Position numbers and translations under genes: made by a program
Notes under the pieces: model-generated
The model's database searches: none
Told to the model about the DNA's origin: nothing
What the model saw: only the letters and a program-made list of their open reading frames with translations
DNA from: Alicyclobacillus fastidiosus
Lineage (GTDB): Bacteria; Bacillota; Bacilli; Alicyclobacillales; Alicyclobacillaceae
DNA: 64,000 nt
Assembly (NCBI RefSeq): GCF_026651875.1
Contig: NZ_CP104068.1
Span: 140,940-204,939, forward strand
Direction of reading: 5' to 3'
Shown: piece after piece, positions 49,605-59,564 of the stretch
Layout of the letters: the number at the start of each line of letters is the position of its first letter
How positions within the stretch are numbered: the stretch's first letter is position 1

Positions 49605-50534
49605 ATGGTACGCTATCTGTTGAGACGCCTCATGTGGATGGTTATCACGCTCTGGGTCATCATCACCCTGACATTTCTGCTCATGCATGCGATTCCTGGA
49701 AACCCCCTGTCAAACGCGCAGAATATGACTCCTGCCATCTTTAAGAACATGATGCATTACTATCACTTGGACGAACCGCTCAGTGTTCAGTATTTGGATT
49801 ATTTACGGTCTCTTCTCGAAGGGAACTTGGGGCCGTCTATTGAGTGGCAGAACCAAACCGTAAACAGCATCATTGGCCAAGGGTTCCCGATTTCGATGCA
49901 GATTGGTCTGTGGGCAATTGCCATCTCGTTTATCTTGGGAACATTCCTTGGAGCTGTTGCGGCCGTATACCAGCATGGTTTTGTAGATTACGGGGCAATG
50001 ATCTTTGCAGTGTTGGGAATATCTGTACCAAACTTCGTGCTGGCGACACTTCTTATCAATTATCTAGGTGTCCAATGGGGCATTCTGCCCGCTGCTGGAT
50101 GGGGGACGGCTGCACAGGAGGTCATGCCGATTATTGCTCTCGCTGTCACGCCCATGGCTTATTTTGCAAGAATGATGCGGACGAGCATGCTGGAAGTCCT
50201 TTCACAAGACTTTATTCGTACCGCGCGGGCAAAAGGGCTTTCATTGGGCCTCGTGATTTGGAAGCACACCATTCGGAACAGCGTTCTGCCGGTATTGACG
50301 TTGCTCGGTCCCCTCGCCGCCTATGTTCTGACGGGTAGCTTCATTATTGAGAAGATCTTCGGAATACCTGGGCTCGGGCAGATGTATGTCACCGCCATTC
50401 AAAATCGGGACTACCCCACGATTCTCGGCACAACCATCTTTTTTAGCACCATCCTTATCGTCATCTTGTTCCTGGTTGATATCGCCTACGCATACGTAGA
50501 TCCTCGAATTCAATTGACCGGGAGGAAGGCATGA
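49605..50534 (+). CDS. dppB: Dipeptide/oligopeptide ABC transporter permease (DppB-like)
   Basis: 309 aa from ATG 49605 after GGAGGTAG. N-terminus MVRYLLRRLMWMVITLWVIITLTFLLM, six membrane helices, periplasmic loop, and the binding-protein-dependent EAA motif (RTARAKGLSLGLVIWKHTIRN). First permease of a five-gene operon dppBCDF-dppE; overlaps dppC by 4 bp. Confidence 0.93.
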   Translation: MVRYLLRRLMWMVITLWVIITLTFLLMHAIPGNPLSNAQNMTPAIFKNMMHYYHLDEPLSVQYLDYLRSLLEGNLGPSIEWQNQTVNSIIGQGFPISMQIGLWAIAISFILGTFLGAVAAVYQHGFVDYGAMIFAVLGISVPNFVLATLLINYLGVQWGILPAAGWGTAAQEVMPIIALAVTPMAYFARMMRTSMLEVLSQDFIRTARAKGLSLGLVIWKHTIRNSVLPVLTLLGPLAAYVLTGSFIIEKIFGIPGLGQMYVTAIQNRDYPTILGTTIFFSTILIVILFLVDIAYAYVDPRIQLTGRKA

Positions 50535-51484
50535 TGGAGGAAGTTGTAGCAAAGGAAGTTCGAACCATTCCGTCGTTTCCAGCTGAACTTTTTGAACCCG
50601 CTGTAAATTTGCGTGACACGACCGAGACCGAGCGGCCGAGCTTTACCTACTGGCAGGATGTTCGACGGCGCTTTCTGGCAAACAAGTTGGCGGTGTTTGG
50701 ACTTGGATTGATTCTTGTACTCATTATCATGGCTATCATCGGCCCGTTCACCACCCATTATTCATACGCGGCCCAATCGCTGGTCGATAAGAACCTGCCG
50801 CCTTCATCCCAGCATTGGTTTGGCACGGATGACCTCGGGCGCGACGTGTATGCGAGAGCATGGATTGGTGCACGTATTTCACTCTTTATTGGCTTCATGG
50901 CGGCCATCATCGACCTCGTCGTCGGCGTAGTCTACGGCGGAATCTCCGGGTTATTTGGTAGCAAGGTCGACGAAGTGATGATGAGGATTGTCGAAGTCCT
51001 GTACGGCCTCCCTTACTTGCTGGTCGTCATCCTGTTAATGGTTGTTCTAGGACCCGGTCTCTTTACCATTATCGTTTCGATGACTGCTACGGGGTGGGTC
51101 AACATGGCTCGTGTCGTTCGCGGCCAGGTACTGCAATTAAAAGAGATGGACTACATTTTCGCCGCGCACGCTTTTGGTTCCAGTACGTTTCGGATTTTGT
51201 GGAAACATTTAGTGCCGAACACGATAGGTCCAATCATTGTGAACATGACATTGACCGTCCCCTCCGCCATTTTTGGCGAGGCGGTTCTAAGCTTCCTCGG
51301 GCTTGGCGTACCGGCCCCGTTGGCGAGTTGGGGAACGATGGCCAACGATGGATTGGATGCCCTCATTGATGGACATCTATGGAAGCTACTCGTCCCGACA
51401 ATTCTGATTTCCATCACAATCCTAGCCTTCAATGTTCTCGGTGATGGACTGGCAGAAGCGTTTGATCCTAAGCAAAAACGGTAG
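50531..51484 (+). CDS. dppC: Dipeptide/oligopeptide ABC transporter permease (DppC-like)
   Basis: 317 aa from ATG 50531 (ATGA overlap). N-terminal cytoplasmic tail, then FLANKLAVFGLGLILVLIIMAIIGPF, the DppC hallmark HWFGTDDLGRDVYARAWIGARISL near 95, and EAA loop (FAAHAFGSSTFRILWKHLVPN). Pairs with DppB to form the membrane channel. Confidence 0.93.
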   Translation: MMEEVVAKEVRTIPSFPAELFEPAVNLRDTTETERPSFTYWQDVRRRFLANKLAVFGLGLILVLIIMAIIGPFTTHYSYAAQSLVDKNLPPSSQHWFGTDDLGRDVYARAWIGARISLFIGFMAAIIDLVVGVVYGGISGLFGSKVDEVMMRIVEVLYGLPYLLVVILLMVVLGPGLFTIIVSMTATGWVNMARVVRGQVLQLKEMDYIFAAHAFGSSTFRILWKHLVPNTIGPIIVNMTLTVPSAIFGEAVLSFLGLGVPAPLASWGTMANDGLDALIDGHLWKLLVPTILISITILAFNVLGDGLAEAFDPKQKR

Positions 51485-51492
51485 GGGGAAAT

Positions 51493-52488
51493 GTGAGCAT
51501 GCTTCAGATTGAAAATTTGAACGTTCGCTTTCCGACACATATCGGTACAGTGCATGCGGTCCGCGGGGCAACCGTCACCGTTGAACCAGGGCAGACGGTC
51601 GCGATTGTCGGCGAGTCTGGTTCGGGAAAAAGTGTCACCGTTCAAAGCGTGATGAGACTGTTGCCAAAACGCGCGAAGATCGAAGGGGAAATTCTGTGGA
51701 AGGGCAAGAACCTGGCATCGCTTTCCGAAAAGGACATGCAGTCCGTCCGGGGACGAGAAATTGGGATGGTTTTTCAGGATCCGATGACCGCCTTAAACCC
51801 GACGATGAAAATTGGCAAGCAGATTGCTGAAGTGCTCGTTCGGCAAAAGAAAATGTCAGTGAAGCAGGCGCTTCGAGCGTCTGTTGAAATACTTGAGAGA
51901 GTGGGCATTCCGGATCCAGTCCGGCGCGCGAACAACTACCCCCACGAGTTCAGTGGAGGCATGCGGCAACGCGCGGTGATTGCCATCGCGATTGCGTGCT
52001 CCCCGGAGCTGCTCATCGCCGATGAACCGACAACGGCGCTCGATGTCACGGTGCAGGCGCAAATTCTCGACTTGCTCAAGGATTTGCAGAAGGAGACAAA
52101 CATGGGCCTCCTGTTGATTACTCACGATCTCGCAGTCGTCAGTGAAGTCGCCGACAAGGTCGCCGTGATGTACGCGGGAAGAGTGATTGAACAAGGACCG
52201 GCACAACAGGTTTTGATGAGTCCTGTCCATCCCTATACACGCGGGCTGTTGGAATCCCGACCCCAAAAAGGACAGACCCAACTTCATCCCATTCCGGGAG
52301 CACCGCCGGATTTACTGAGTCAATCGGTTGGTTGTCCATTTGTTTCGCGCTGTAAATTCCCAATGCGAATCTGTCAGGAACATCTCCCCCCTCTCTTTGA
52401 GAATGGAGATCATACATCGGCTTGCTGGTTAAGTCATCCGCAGGCGAAGGGAGGAGAAACATGGAACTCTTACAACTTCGGGACCTAA
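51493..52488 (+). CDS. dppD: Dipeptide/oligopeptide ABC transporter ATPase (DppD-like)
   Basis: 331 aa from GTG 51493 (AGGGGG upstream; ATG 51499 equally possible). Walker A GESGSGKS, Q-loop FQDPMTALNP, signature SGGMRQR, Walker B LLIADEPTTALD, switch His in THDLAV, and the oligopeptide-ABC C-terminal Cys cluster (CPFVSRCKFPMRICQ ... ACWL) that can bind an FeS cluster. Confidence 0.93.
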   Translation: MSMLQIENLNVRFPTHIGTVHAVRGATVTVEPGQTVAIVGESGSGKSVTVQSVMRLLPKRAKIEGEILWKGKNLASLSEKDMQSVRGREIGMVFQDPMTALNPTMKIGKQIAEVLVRQKKMSVKQALRASVEILERVGIPDPVRRANNYPHEFSGGMRQRAVIAIAIACSPELLIADEPTTALDVTVQAQILDLLKDLQKETNMGLLLITHDLAVVSEVADKVAVMYAGRVIEQGPAQQVLMSPVHPYTRGLLESRPQKGQTQLHPIPGAPPDLLSQSVGCPFVSRCKFPMRICQEHLPPLFENGDHTSACWLSHPQAKGGETWNSYNFGT

Positions 52489-53393
52489 GTAAATACTTCT
52501 CTACCGGGAAACATGTCGTGAAAGCCGTGGATGGCGTCACGCTGACTGTGGAGTCTGGAAAGACGTTGGGCCTGGTGGGCGAGTCAGGCTGCGGGAAGTC
52601 CACAACGGGGCGTTTGATGCTTGGGATCAACAAGCCCACAAGTGGCGAGATCCGCTTTAAGGGCAGGAATATTCACAGCCTCTCCAAGGTGGACAAGAAG
52701 CGATACCATCACAGTGTTCAGATGGTATTTCAAGATCCATATTCTTCGCTGGACCCGCGGATGACGGTGGAAAACATCATCGCTGAGGGCATGGATGTCC
52801 AAGGTACTGTGTCAGGTCAGGAACGCCGCGACAGAGTTCTCGATCTTGTCCAACGCGTTGGATTGCGAAAAGATCAGCTGACACGTTTCCCACATGAATT
52901 TTCGGGAGGCCAGAGGCAGCGCATCGGGATCGCCAGGGCACTCGCGGTGAATCCTGAACTCATCATTGCGGACGAACCGATTTCCGCGTTGGATGTGTCG
53001 ATTCAGGCGCAGGTCATGACACTGCTCCAATCATTGCAGGCAGATTTCGGCTTGTCTTACGTGTTTATCTCCCATGATTTAGCGATGGTGGAATACATCA
53101 GCGATGTTGTTGCCGTGATGTACCTCGGCAAGATTGTCGAGTACGGAAGTCGCCAGGAAATCTACGATCATCCGCAACATCCATATACGCGAACACTCAT
53201 GTCGGCTGTCCCGGTGATTGGGAAGAAAGCTGATAGAATCCGGCTAACTGGCGACGTTCCGAGTCCGACGAATCTTCCGAAGGGATGTCGGTTCCATACG
53301 CGCTGTCCGTTCGCCGAGGAGAGATGCAGTCGGGAACAACCCGAACTGAAAGGAAATCCAGGTCATTTAGTGGCTTGCCACTTGGTCAACTAA
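52461..53393 (+). CDS. dppF: Dipeptide/oligopeptide ABC transporter ATPase (DppF-like)
   Basis: 310 aa from ATG 52461 after GGAGGAG, overlapping dppD by 28 bp. Walker A GESGCGKST, FQDPYSSLDPR, SGGQRQR, LIIADEPISALD, SHDLAMV, and C-terminal Cys cluster (CRFHTRCPFAEERCS ... HLVACHLVN). Partner of DppD. Confidence 0.93.
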   Translation: MELLQLRDLSKYFSTGKHVVKAVDGVTLTVESGKTLGLVGESGCGKSTTGRLMLGINKPTSGEIRFKGRNIHSLSKVDKKRYHHSVQMVFQDPYSSLDPRMTVENIIAEGMDVQGTVSGQERRDRVLDLVQRVGLRKDQLTRFPHEFSGGQRQRIGIARALAVNPELIIADEPISALDVSIQAQVMTLLQSLQADFGLSYVFISHDLAMVEYISDVVAVMYLGKIVEYGSRQEIYDHPQHPYTRTLMSAVPVIGKKADRIRLTGDVPSPTNLPKGCRFHTRCPFAEERCSREQPELKGNPGHLVACHLVN

Positions 53394-53446
53394 ATGTGCA
53401 ACTCGCAGTATCACTTCAACTGCAACCAAAATTGGGGGGAACAACA

Positions 53447-55090
53447 ATGAAAAAGCAGATCTACGGATTGACCGCGGTGCTCGCCGCAGCTGGTACCATA
53501 CTGGCCGGTTGCGGAAGCTCAAGTTCCGCGGGTGCAGCAGGGAACAACGGTTCAGCGAGCACACCTAGCTCCGCAAGCAATGCGAAACAGCAAGTGACCA
53601 TGGACATTCTGACCGAACCTCCGACCCTTGACCCTTCAAAAGCCAACGACACCACATCGGGATGGGTGATGGATCAAATTTTGGAAGGACTCACGTATCT
53701 TGGGCCAAAGGATCAAATTGAACCGGGCATTGCCAAATCCTGGTATACGTCTGATGGAGGCAAGGTCTTCACATTCCATCTTCGTGACGCGAAGTGGACG
53801 AATGGGGATCCGGTAACCGCGCAGGACTTTGTTTATTCGATTCTGCACACGCTGAATCCAAGTACCGGGGCGCAGTTTGCGAGCTACTTGTACTACATCG
53901 ATGGTGCAGAGGCATATAATACGGGCAAAGGTCCAGCCTCTGCAGTCGGCGTGAAGGCCATCGATGACCACACGTTGCAGTTCACGCTCGCCAATCCAAC
54001 TCCATTCTTCTTGAACCTGACATCGTTCTGGCCGTATTTCCCGGTTGACCAAAAAGTGGCCAAGGCTGATCCGACATGGACAGCAAACGCAAGCACCTAC
54101 GTCAGTGATGGGCCGTTCAAGCTGAGCTCGTGGAATCACCAACAAGACATGGTATTGACGAAAAATCCCGATTACTGGAATGCAGGTTCCATCAAGTTGA
54201 ACCAGGTTACGCTCGATATGGTGAATGATACAGACACGCAATATCAGATGTACCAAAGCGGACAACTCGATATGGATACGTCCCTGCCGCAAGACATCAT
54301 TCCGAATTTGATTAAGAGCAACAAGGCGCAAGTCTTTCCGTTCGCGGGTACACAGTTCATCGATCTCAACACGAAGGCTGCGCCGTTCAACAATGCCGAT
54401 ATTCGTGAGGCGTTTGCATTGTCCATCGATCGCGAACAGATTGTCAACGATGTCCTGCAAGGTGGACAGGCACCGGCATATGGCATGGTCCCGCCGGGGA
54501 TCCCAGGCCAGAACGGCACATTCCGCCAGGAGGGGGGGAATCTCTTCCAAGAAAATGTCGCAAAGGCAAAACAGTTGCTGGCGGAGGGAATGAAGCAGGA
54601 AGGCATTACAAAATTGCCTCCGATCACGTTCATCTACGATTCCGGCACCTCGCAACAAAATTTGGCGGAAGCGTTGCAACAAATGTGGTCAAAGAATCTT
54701 GGGGTGCAGGTAAACCTGCAGACTGAAGAGTGGAAGGTGTACCTTGACGCGCTTTCAAAGGGCAACTATCAAATGGCTAGGCTTGGATGGATCAATGTTT
54801 ACATGGATCCGACAGCAGCCCTGCAACTGTTGACCAGCAACTTCGGATCAAACTTCACGGGTTGGAAGGACCCACAGTATGACCAGCTGGTGAACGACGC
54901 AACGACCACGAACGATGTGGCCAAGCGCATGTCCGAGTTGCATCAAGCAGAACAAATCTTGATGCAGCAAATGCCCATCATCCCTATCAACTTCTACACG
55001 AATGTATTTGCCTTCAACCCCAAGCTGGCAGGTATCGTCGTGCACGTGAACTCAGAGTTCCCCGACATGCGCTATATGTACGTCCAGTGA
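53447..55090 (+). CDS. dppE: Peptide-binding lipoprotein (DppE/OppA-like)
   Basis: 547 aa from ATG 53447 after GGGGGG. Lipobox TILAGC (Cys22), Ser/Ala/Gly-rich linker, then an SBP_bac_5 fold (EPPTLDPSKANDTTSGWVMDQILEGLT, GIAKSW, FTFHLRDAKWTNGDPVTAQDFVYS, IREAFALSIDREQIV). Captures peptides outside the membrane and delivers them to DppBC. Last gene of the operon. Confidence 0.95.
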   Translation: MKKQIYGLTAVLAAAGTILAGCGSSSSAGAAGNNGSASTPSSASNAKQQVTMDILTEPPTLDPSKANDTTSGWVMDQILEGLTYLGPKDQIEPGIAKSWYTSDGGKVFTFHLRDAKWTNGDPVTAQDFVYSILHTLNPSTGAQFASYLYYIDGAEAYNTGKGPASAVGVKAIDDHTLQFTLANPTPFFLNLTSFWPYFPVDQKVAKADPTWTANASTYVSDGPFKLSSWNHQQDMVLTKNPDYWNAGSIKLNQVTLDMVNDTDTQYQMYQSGQLDMDTSLPQDIIPNLIKSNKAQVFPFAGTQFIDLNTKAAPFNNADIREAFALSIDREQIVNDVLQGGQAPAYGMVPPGIPGQNGTFRQEGGNLFQENVAKAKQLLAEGMKQEGITKLPPITFIYDSGTSQQNLAEALQQMWSKNLGVQVNLQTEEWKVYLDALSKGNYQMARLGWINVYMDPTAALQLLTSNFGSNFTGWKDPQYDQLVNDATTTNDVAKRMSELHQAEQILMQQMPIIPINFYTNVFAFNPKLAGIVVHVNSEFPDMRYMYVQ

Positions 55091-55217
55091 GTGTTTCTTT
55101 CTCTCCGGAAAATCAGGACACAGCCTGGTCGTGCGGTGAAGCGTCATAGTGAGGATGGAATTTGGCGGAACAGCGGGCGGATAACATCCCGCTGTCCGCA
55201 CCAGGAGGATGTGCGAT

Positions 55218-57251
55218 ATGAAAGCTATTTCCTTTGGCACCTTGTACAATCTCCACTTTAGCGGCGAGCCTGTTTTGTCTCCTCGGTCTGATGAATTTCT
55301 ATACGTACATACTTTCATTGACGAGGAAGCGAACGGATACGCGTCCGTGATTCGCCGCGTCAACCTGGAGACGCTAGTGGATAGGCCGCTTACACAGGGC
55401 GGAGCAGGACAAAGGCAGGCCGTGCAGGACAAAAATCCTTCTTTCTCGCCAGATGAGGGGAAAATCGCCTTTGTTTCCAACCGATCCGGGAAAAATCAAC
55501 TGTACATCATGCCTTTGGATGGAGGCGAAGCGAAGCCCGTCACTTCATTTCCGGACGGAGTGATATCGTACGCGTGGAGTCCAGATGGACACTCGTTGGT
55601 CGTCACCACAAGAAGCCGGACGGACGGTATTCTCCAAGATGTTTCTTGCAACGCGAGTGCGGAAACTACCGTAAAGGCGGAACTCGCTTCAAACGCAAAG
55701 TCAACGGTGGCACCCGACGTCCGGGTCATCCGGCATCTACGCTATCGTGGGAACGGAGAAGGATTCTACGATGGCAAACCCGTTCATCTTTGGTTGGTCG
55801 AATTGGAAGCTGGAGATGTGCGGCAGTTGACGTTTGGTCCGTACAGTGAAAACGAACCAGCTTTTTCCCCGGATGGTAAGTCGATTGCCTTTGTCTCTTG
55901 GCGATCCGACGAGGAGCAGGAAGTTACTCCGTCCTTGTACACGGTTGAGCTTGCAACCGGTGCGCTAAAACAAGTCTACCAAGGCAAAGGGATGACGTCA
56001 GCACCAGCCTATTCGCCGGATGGCCGATACATTGCCTTCTTTGGTCACCAGCGAGGGGAGCGCAGCGGGGAAAATAGCTGCGTCTGGATAGTTCCTTCCA
56101 CCGGCGGAGAGGCCAGCTGCTTGACGTCGCATCTGGACAGGCCGCAAGGTACCGTGGTCGGCACCGATGCACGTTTTGAAACCGCGCATCTAATACCCGT
56201 TTGGTCGGCGAACAGCGACCGAATCTACTTCATCGCCACCAGTGAGGGGAACGCCTCCGTGTACAGCGTGTCGGTGTCCGGGGACATTCGCATCGAAACA
56301 GCGGATGAGCCATGTGTCGCAACAGCGTTTGCGGCTTCTGCAGGCGGACCACTCATTGTAGCGGAGGAATCACCGACATGTCCGGCTGAGATTTTCATGT
56401 ATAGAAATGGCCAAAGACAACAGTTGACGCACCATAACTCATCTCTGTCGGAGGAATACGCGGTTGCGGAGCCGGAGCGGTTTGACATTACTGCGCGCGA
56501 CGGTCTCACCATTCCGGGTTGGGTCTTGCGCCCCGCAAACTTCGAAGATGGGAGAAAGTACCCGCTCATCTTGGAGATTCACGGTGGACCGCATTCGTCA
56601 TACGGGAATTCATTCAATCACGAATTTCAATTGCTTGCGGCCGAAGGGTACGTGGTGCTGTACATGAATCCACGCGGTAGCCACGGCTACGGCGAGCAGT
56701 TTGTCCAGGGGTGCGTGGGGGACTGGGGTGGTCGCGACTACGAGGATTTGATGGACGCCGTCGATGAAGCAGTGAAACTGCCGTACGTCGATGAAAACCA
56801 GCTGTTCGTCACGGGCGGAAGCTACGGAGGTTTCATGACCAACTGGATTGTTTCCCACACCGACCGGTTCAAGGCGGCCGTCACGCAGCGAAGTATCTGC
56901 AACCTTTACAGCATGTATGGGACAAGCGACATCGGGTTCTGGTTCAACAAGGCGGAACTTGGCGACATCGATTTGTGGGACGCGGAAGAATTGATCATGC
57001 AGCGCTCCCCGATACGCTACGCGAAAAACGTGAAGACGCCGACGAAGATCATCCACAGTGAAGAGGATTATCGATGCCCGATGGAACAGGCAGAGCAGTG
57101 GTTCACCGCGCTCAAACGCCTGGGCGTCGAGACGGAGTTCGTCCGCTTTGGCGGCGAAAACCACGATCTTTCGCGAAACGGCAAGCCAAGCAATCGCATT
57201 CAGCGCTTAAAACATATTGCCGATTGGTTTGCTACTTATCGACTCTCGTAA
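55218..57251 (+). CDS. S9C prolyl-oligopeptidase-family acylaminoacyl peptidase
   Basis: 677 aa from ATG 55218, nine bases after AGGAGG (GTG 55209 is too close). N-terminal beta-propeller with WD40/TolB-like PDGK..I.F repeats, C-terminal alpha/beta-hydrolase: Ser about 535 in GGSYGG, Asp about 617 in SEEDYRCP, His about 649 in GENHDLS. Cytoplasmic (no signal peptide): hydrolyses short or N-blocked peptides imported by the Dpp system. 127 bp after dppE. Confidence 0.92.
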   Translation: MKAISFGTLYNLHFSGEPVLSPRSDEFLYVHTFIDEEANGYASVIRRVNLETLVDRPLTQGGAGQRQAVQDKNPSFSPDEGKIAFVSNRSGKNQLYIMPLDGGEAKPVTSFPDGVISYAWSPDGHSLVVTTRSRTDGILQDVSCNASAETTVKAELASNAKSTVAPDVRVIRHLRYRGNGEGFYDGKPVHLWLVELEAGDVRQLTFGPYSENEPAFSPDGKSIAFVSWRSDEEQEVTPSLYTVELATGALKQVYQGKGMTSAPAYSPDGRYIAFFGHQRGERSGENSCVWIVPSTGGEASCLTSHLDRPQGTVVGTDARFETAHLIPVWSANSDRIYFIATSEGNASVYSVSVSGDIRIETADEPCVATAFAASAGGPLIVAEESPTCPAEIFMYRNGQRQQLTHHNSSLSEEYAVAEPERFDITARDGLTIPGWVLRPANFEDGRKYPLILEIHGGPHSSYGNSFNHEFQLLAAEGYVVLYMNPRGSHGYGEQFVQGCVGDWGGRDYEDLMDAVDEAVKLPYVDENQLFVTGGSYGGFMTNWIVSHTDRFKAAVTQRSICNLYSMYGTSDIGFWFNKAELGDIDLWDAEELIMQRSPIRYAKNVKTPTKIIHSEEDYRCPMEQAEQWFTALKRLGVETEFVRFGGENHDLSRNGKPSNRIQRLKHIADWFATYRLS

Positions 57252-57307
57252 GTCTTTTCACATAGCTTGCGATTTACGATTTTTCATTTTATTCGGGAGG
57301 AAAAATC

Positions 57308-58156
57308 ATGAAATTGTTCATTTCCGCAGATATTGAAGGGGTAAGTGGTGTCGCAACGAATGTTCAATTGACGAAGGAGCCGGAATATCAACGGTTTCGC
57401 AAACTCATGACACAGGAAGTCAACGCAGCCATCGAAGGTGCGTTCGAAGGTGGGGCGACGGAAGTCGTGGTGGCTGACGGGCATGGCAACATGTCCAATA
57501 TCTTGATTGAAGATTTGGATGAGCGCGCCCGGCTCATCTCCGGAAGCAACCGGGTGATGTGTCAATTGGAAGGGTTGGACAGCTCGTTCGATGGCATCTT
57601 CTTTGTTGGTCATCATGGCCGGGAAGGAGGATCGGAGCGCAGCATCATCAACCATTCGCTCGCTGGTATCTGCGTGAGCGAAGTGAAGGTAAATGGCGTG
57701 GTCTGCGGGGAGACCGAGATCAACGCACGGGTGGCAGGTCAATTTGGCGTTCCGTCTCTGTTGATAACAGGCGACGACGCATACGTCGCGGAAGTGAAAG
57801 AGACGTTGCCAAATGTAGAGGCCGCCATCGTAAAGCGAGGGATTGATCGCTTTGCCGCGGAATTGTTGGCGCCAAAGAGAGCCCACGCCCTGATTCGCGA
57901 GAAGGCGCGGATCGCCGTGGAGCGCGCGAAGGAATTCGAGCCACTGGTCATTGAGGGACCTATCACGTTTGAGGTTGAGTTCAAAGGGACCAGCCAAGCG
58001 TTGATGACCACAACTATCCCGGTCGTCGAAATGGTTGGGCCGAAGAAAATTCGCTTTACTTGCCCAGATATGGTCACAGCGTACAAGCTGTTTTGGGGTT
58101 GCGTCATTATCGCCATGACTGCAACCAATGGTGTACTGTCACACGCAAACGCGTAA
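57308..58156 (+). CDS. dppA: D-aminopeptidase DppA (peptidase family M55)
   Basis: 282 aa from ATG 57308 after GGGAGG. M55 motifs: SADIEGVSGV (metal ligands Asp8, Glu10), VVADGHGNM (Asp, His near 57-61), FFVGHHGREGGS (His near 100), VCGETEINA. B. subtilis DppA cuts D-Ala-D-Ala and D-amino-acid peptides and is encoded with a dpp transporter as here, so this cassette may recycle cell-wall peptides. Confidence 0.92.
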   Translation: MKLFISADIEGVSGVATNVQLTKEPEYQRFRKLMTQEVNAAIEGAFEGGATEVVVADGHGNMSNILIEDLDERARLISGSNRVMCQLEGLDSSFDGIFFVGHHGREGGSERSIINHSLAGICVSEVKVNGVVCGETEINARVAGQFGVPSLLITGDDAYVAEVKETLPNVEAAIVKRGIDRFAAELLAPKRAHALIREKARIAVERAKEFEPLVIEGPITFEVEFKGTSQALMTTTIPVVEMVGPKKIRFTCPDMVTAYKLFWGCVIIAMTATNGVLSHANA

Positions 58157-58275
58157 CACGCGTCTGCGTCGTTTGGGGATGGGACGGTCGCGAGATGAAA
58201 ACTGTCGCGATGGATCAAGACGAGTGTCCTTGCACGTTGCAGAGGACCCACACCAATCCATATTGGAGGCATGAC

Positions 58276-58306
58276 GAGGAGGCATCCCGGTGTTGGGGTG
58301 CCTCTT
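58276..58306 (+). terminator. Terminator of peptide cassette
   Basis: GAGGCATCCC/GGGGTGCCTC around GGTGTT, then TTTACT; 120 bp after the dppA stop. Confidence 0.75.
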
Positions 58307-58378
58307 TACTCGAAGATCGATCAGTGACTTTCATCAATAAATATAGTTGCAAATATAGTTTCGATTGATATTCACCAC

Positions 58379-58426
58379 TTAGGGGTTCCATTTGACACTT
58401 TCTAATCTTTGTAATGGAACCCCTAA
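58379..58426. repeat. 14-bp perfect inverted repeat
   Basis: TTAGGGGTTCCATT and AATGGAACCCCTAA with a 20-nt spacer. No T-run; may be the end of a lost element or a DNA-binding site. The rest of 58157-58518 shows no gene. Confidence 0.5.
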
Positions 58427-58518
58427 CGAATAGCTTTTTTAGGCATCATTATGGCATGCATATTGATACTTAGGGGCTGATGAACGTTTCGTGATTTCAA
58501 TAAAGACAAGGATTTAAG

Positions 58519-59343
58519 GGTTGTGGTGCAAAAATTATGAGTAGCATAGACTGAACCATCTATCATGCTTTGGGGTTATGCGGATACGCCAAACAGGTGA
58601 TTGATGAACTCCACGACGTTAGAGACAGGCGAGTTCTGTAACTCGACCTGCCCCTTCCTCAACATATGCATAGCCTCAATTCCCTTGAGTGTATCCTCAG
58701 CAGAATGAAACGATTTGAACCCCAACATCGGGTTCGTCATCTTCTTGATGAACCGATGGTCTTGTTCAGCAATGTTGTTCAGATATTTCGTTTGCCGCAT
58801 TACGGTTGCTTGAGGTATGACCGTTTCGTATTTCAATTGCTGTAGAGCCGGAGGATACGCAGGGTTTTTATCCACGGTGATAACTCGTGGCGCCTGATTG
58901 TGTGCGGAAGATAACGCCTTTTTAAAGAATCGCTTTGCGGCGAGGACATCTCGATTCTCAGACAGCATGAATTCAATGGTTTGCCCATTAGAATCCACCG
59001 CCCTATAAAGATATTTCCATTGTCCTTTCACTCTAATATAGGTTTCGTCAACCCTGTAGGAATCGGTAGTTGGCTTCAAGAAACGACGAATGCGTTTATC
59101 GATCTCAGGACCATACTGGTGACCCACCGCATAATAGTCGTATGAGAAACCTGAACTCCTCTTTCCTTTAGCAGTTCGACGATATCCCGGTAACTTAAGC
59201 TGTATTGCAAATACCACCGAACTGCCATCAAGATAATATGAGATTCGAAGTGCTTCCATTTGAACGCATTCATACCATAACTGCCTCATTCCTGAAGTTT
59301 ATCCGGACAATACTACCATGCCTGCTGTTTTTGCACCAGAACC
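58519..59343 (-). mobile_element. IS6/IS240-like element 3 of the composite region
   Basis: 825 bp, ends GGTTGTGGTGCAAAAA and TTTTTGCACCAGAACC, same orientation as the copies at 42828 and 47864. No 8-bp duplication. Confidence 0.9.
58576..59273 (-). pseudogene. IS6-family transposase with frameshift
   Basis: From ATG 59273: MNAFKWKHFESHIILMAVRWYL... to TTIMRWV, then one missing base (ACCCACC region); the next frame carries HQYGPEIDKRIRRFLKP, VDETYIRVKG, VDKNPAYPP, NNIAEQDHRFIKK (E-site context IAE instead of IVE). Inactive unless frameshifted. Confidence 0.88.
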
Positions 59344-59507
59344 CTTAACTTTCCTCCCGCGCACCCATCGCTCCGAATCAAAAGGATACAGGGAACAGAT
59401 GGAGTGTACGAGTGCTCCGTTAACATGGATATACGAATCACCTTTGAGTTTATCGTAGGTGAGACGATCTTGCTAAGGAATATCGACCATCACGATAAGG
59501 CATTGAA

Positions 59508-59535
59508 GAGACCCTGAGAAGGGTCTCTTGATTTT
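59508..59535 (+). terminator. Terminator
   Basis: AAGAGACCC/GGGTCTCTT around TGAGAA, then TGATTTTC. No gene with a ribosome binding site lies between 59344 and 59508; only a 30-codon open stretch from an ATG at about 59424. Confidence 0.6.
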
Positions 59536-59564
59536 CAACACGGAAATCCGAAGACCCAAATATT

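Noticed and set aside
53636..54682. 348-codon open frame on the minus strand
   Set aside because: It is antisense to the dppE gene, has no ribosome binding site and an implausible Cys/Arg-rich composition.
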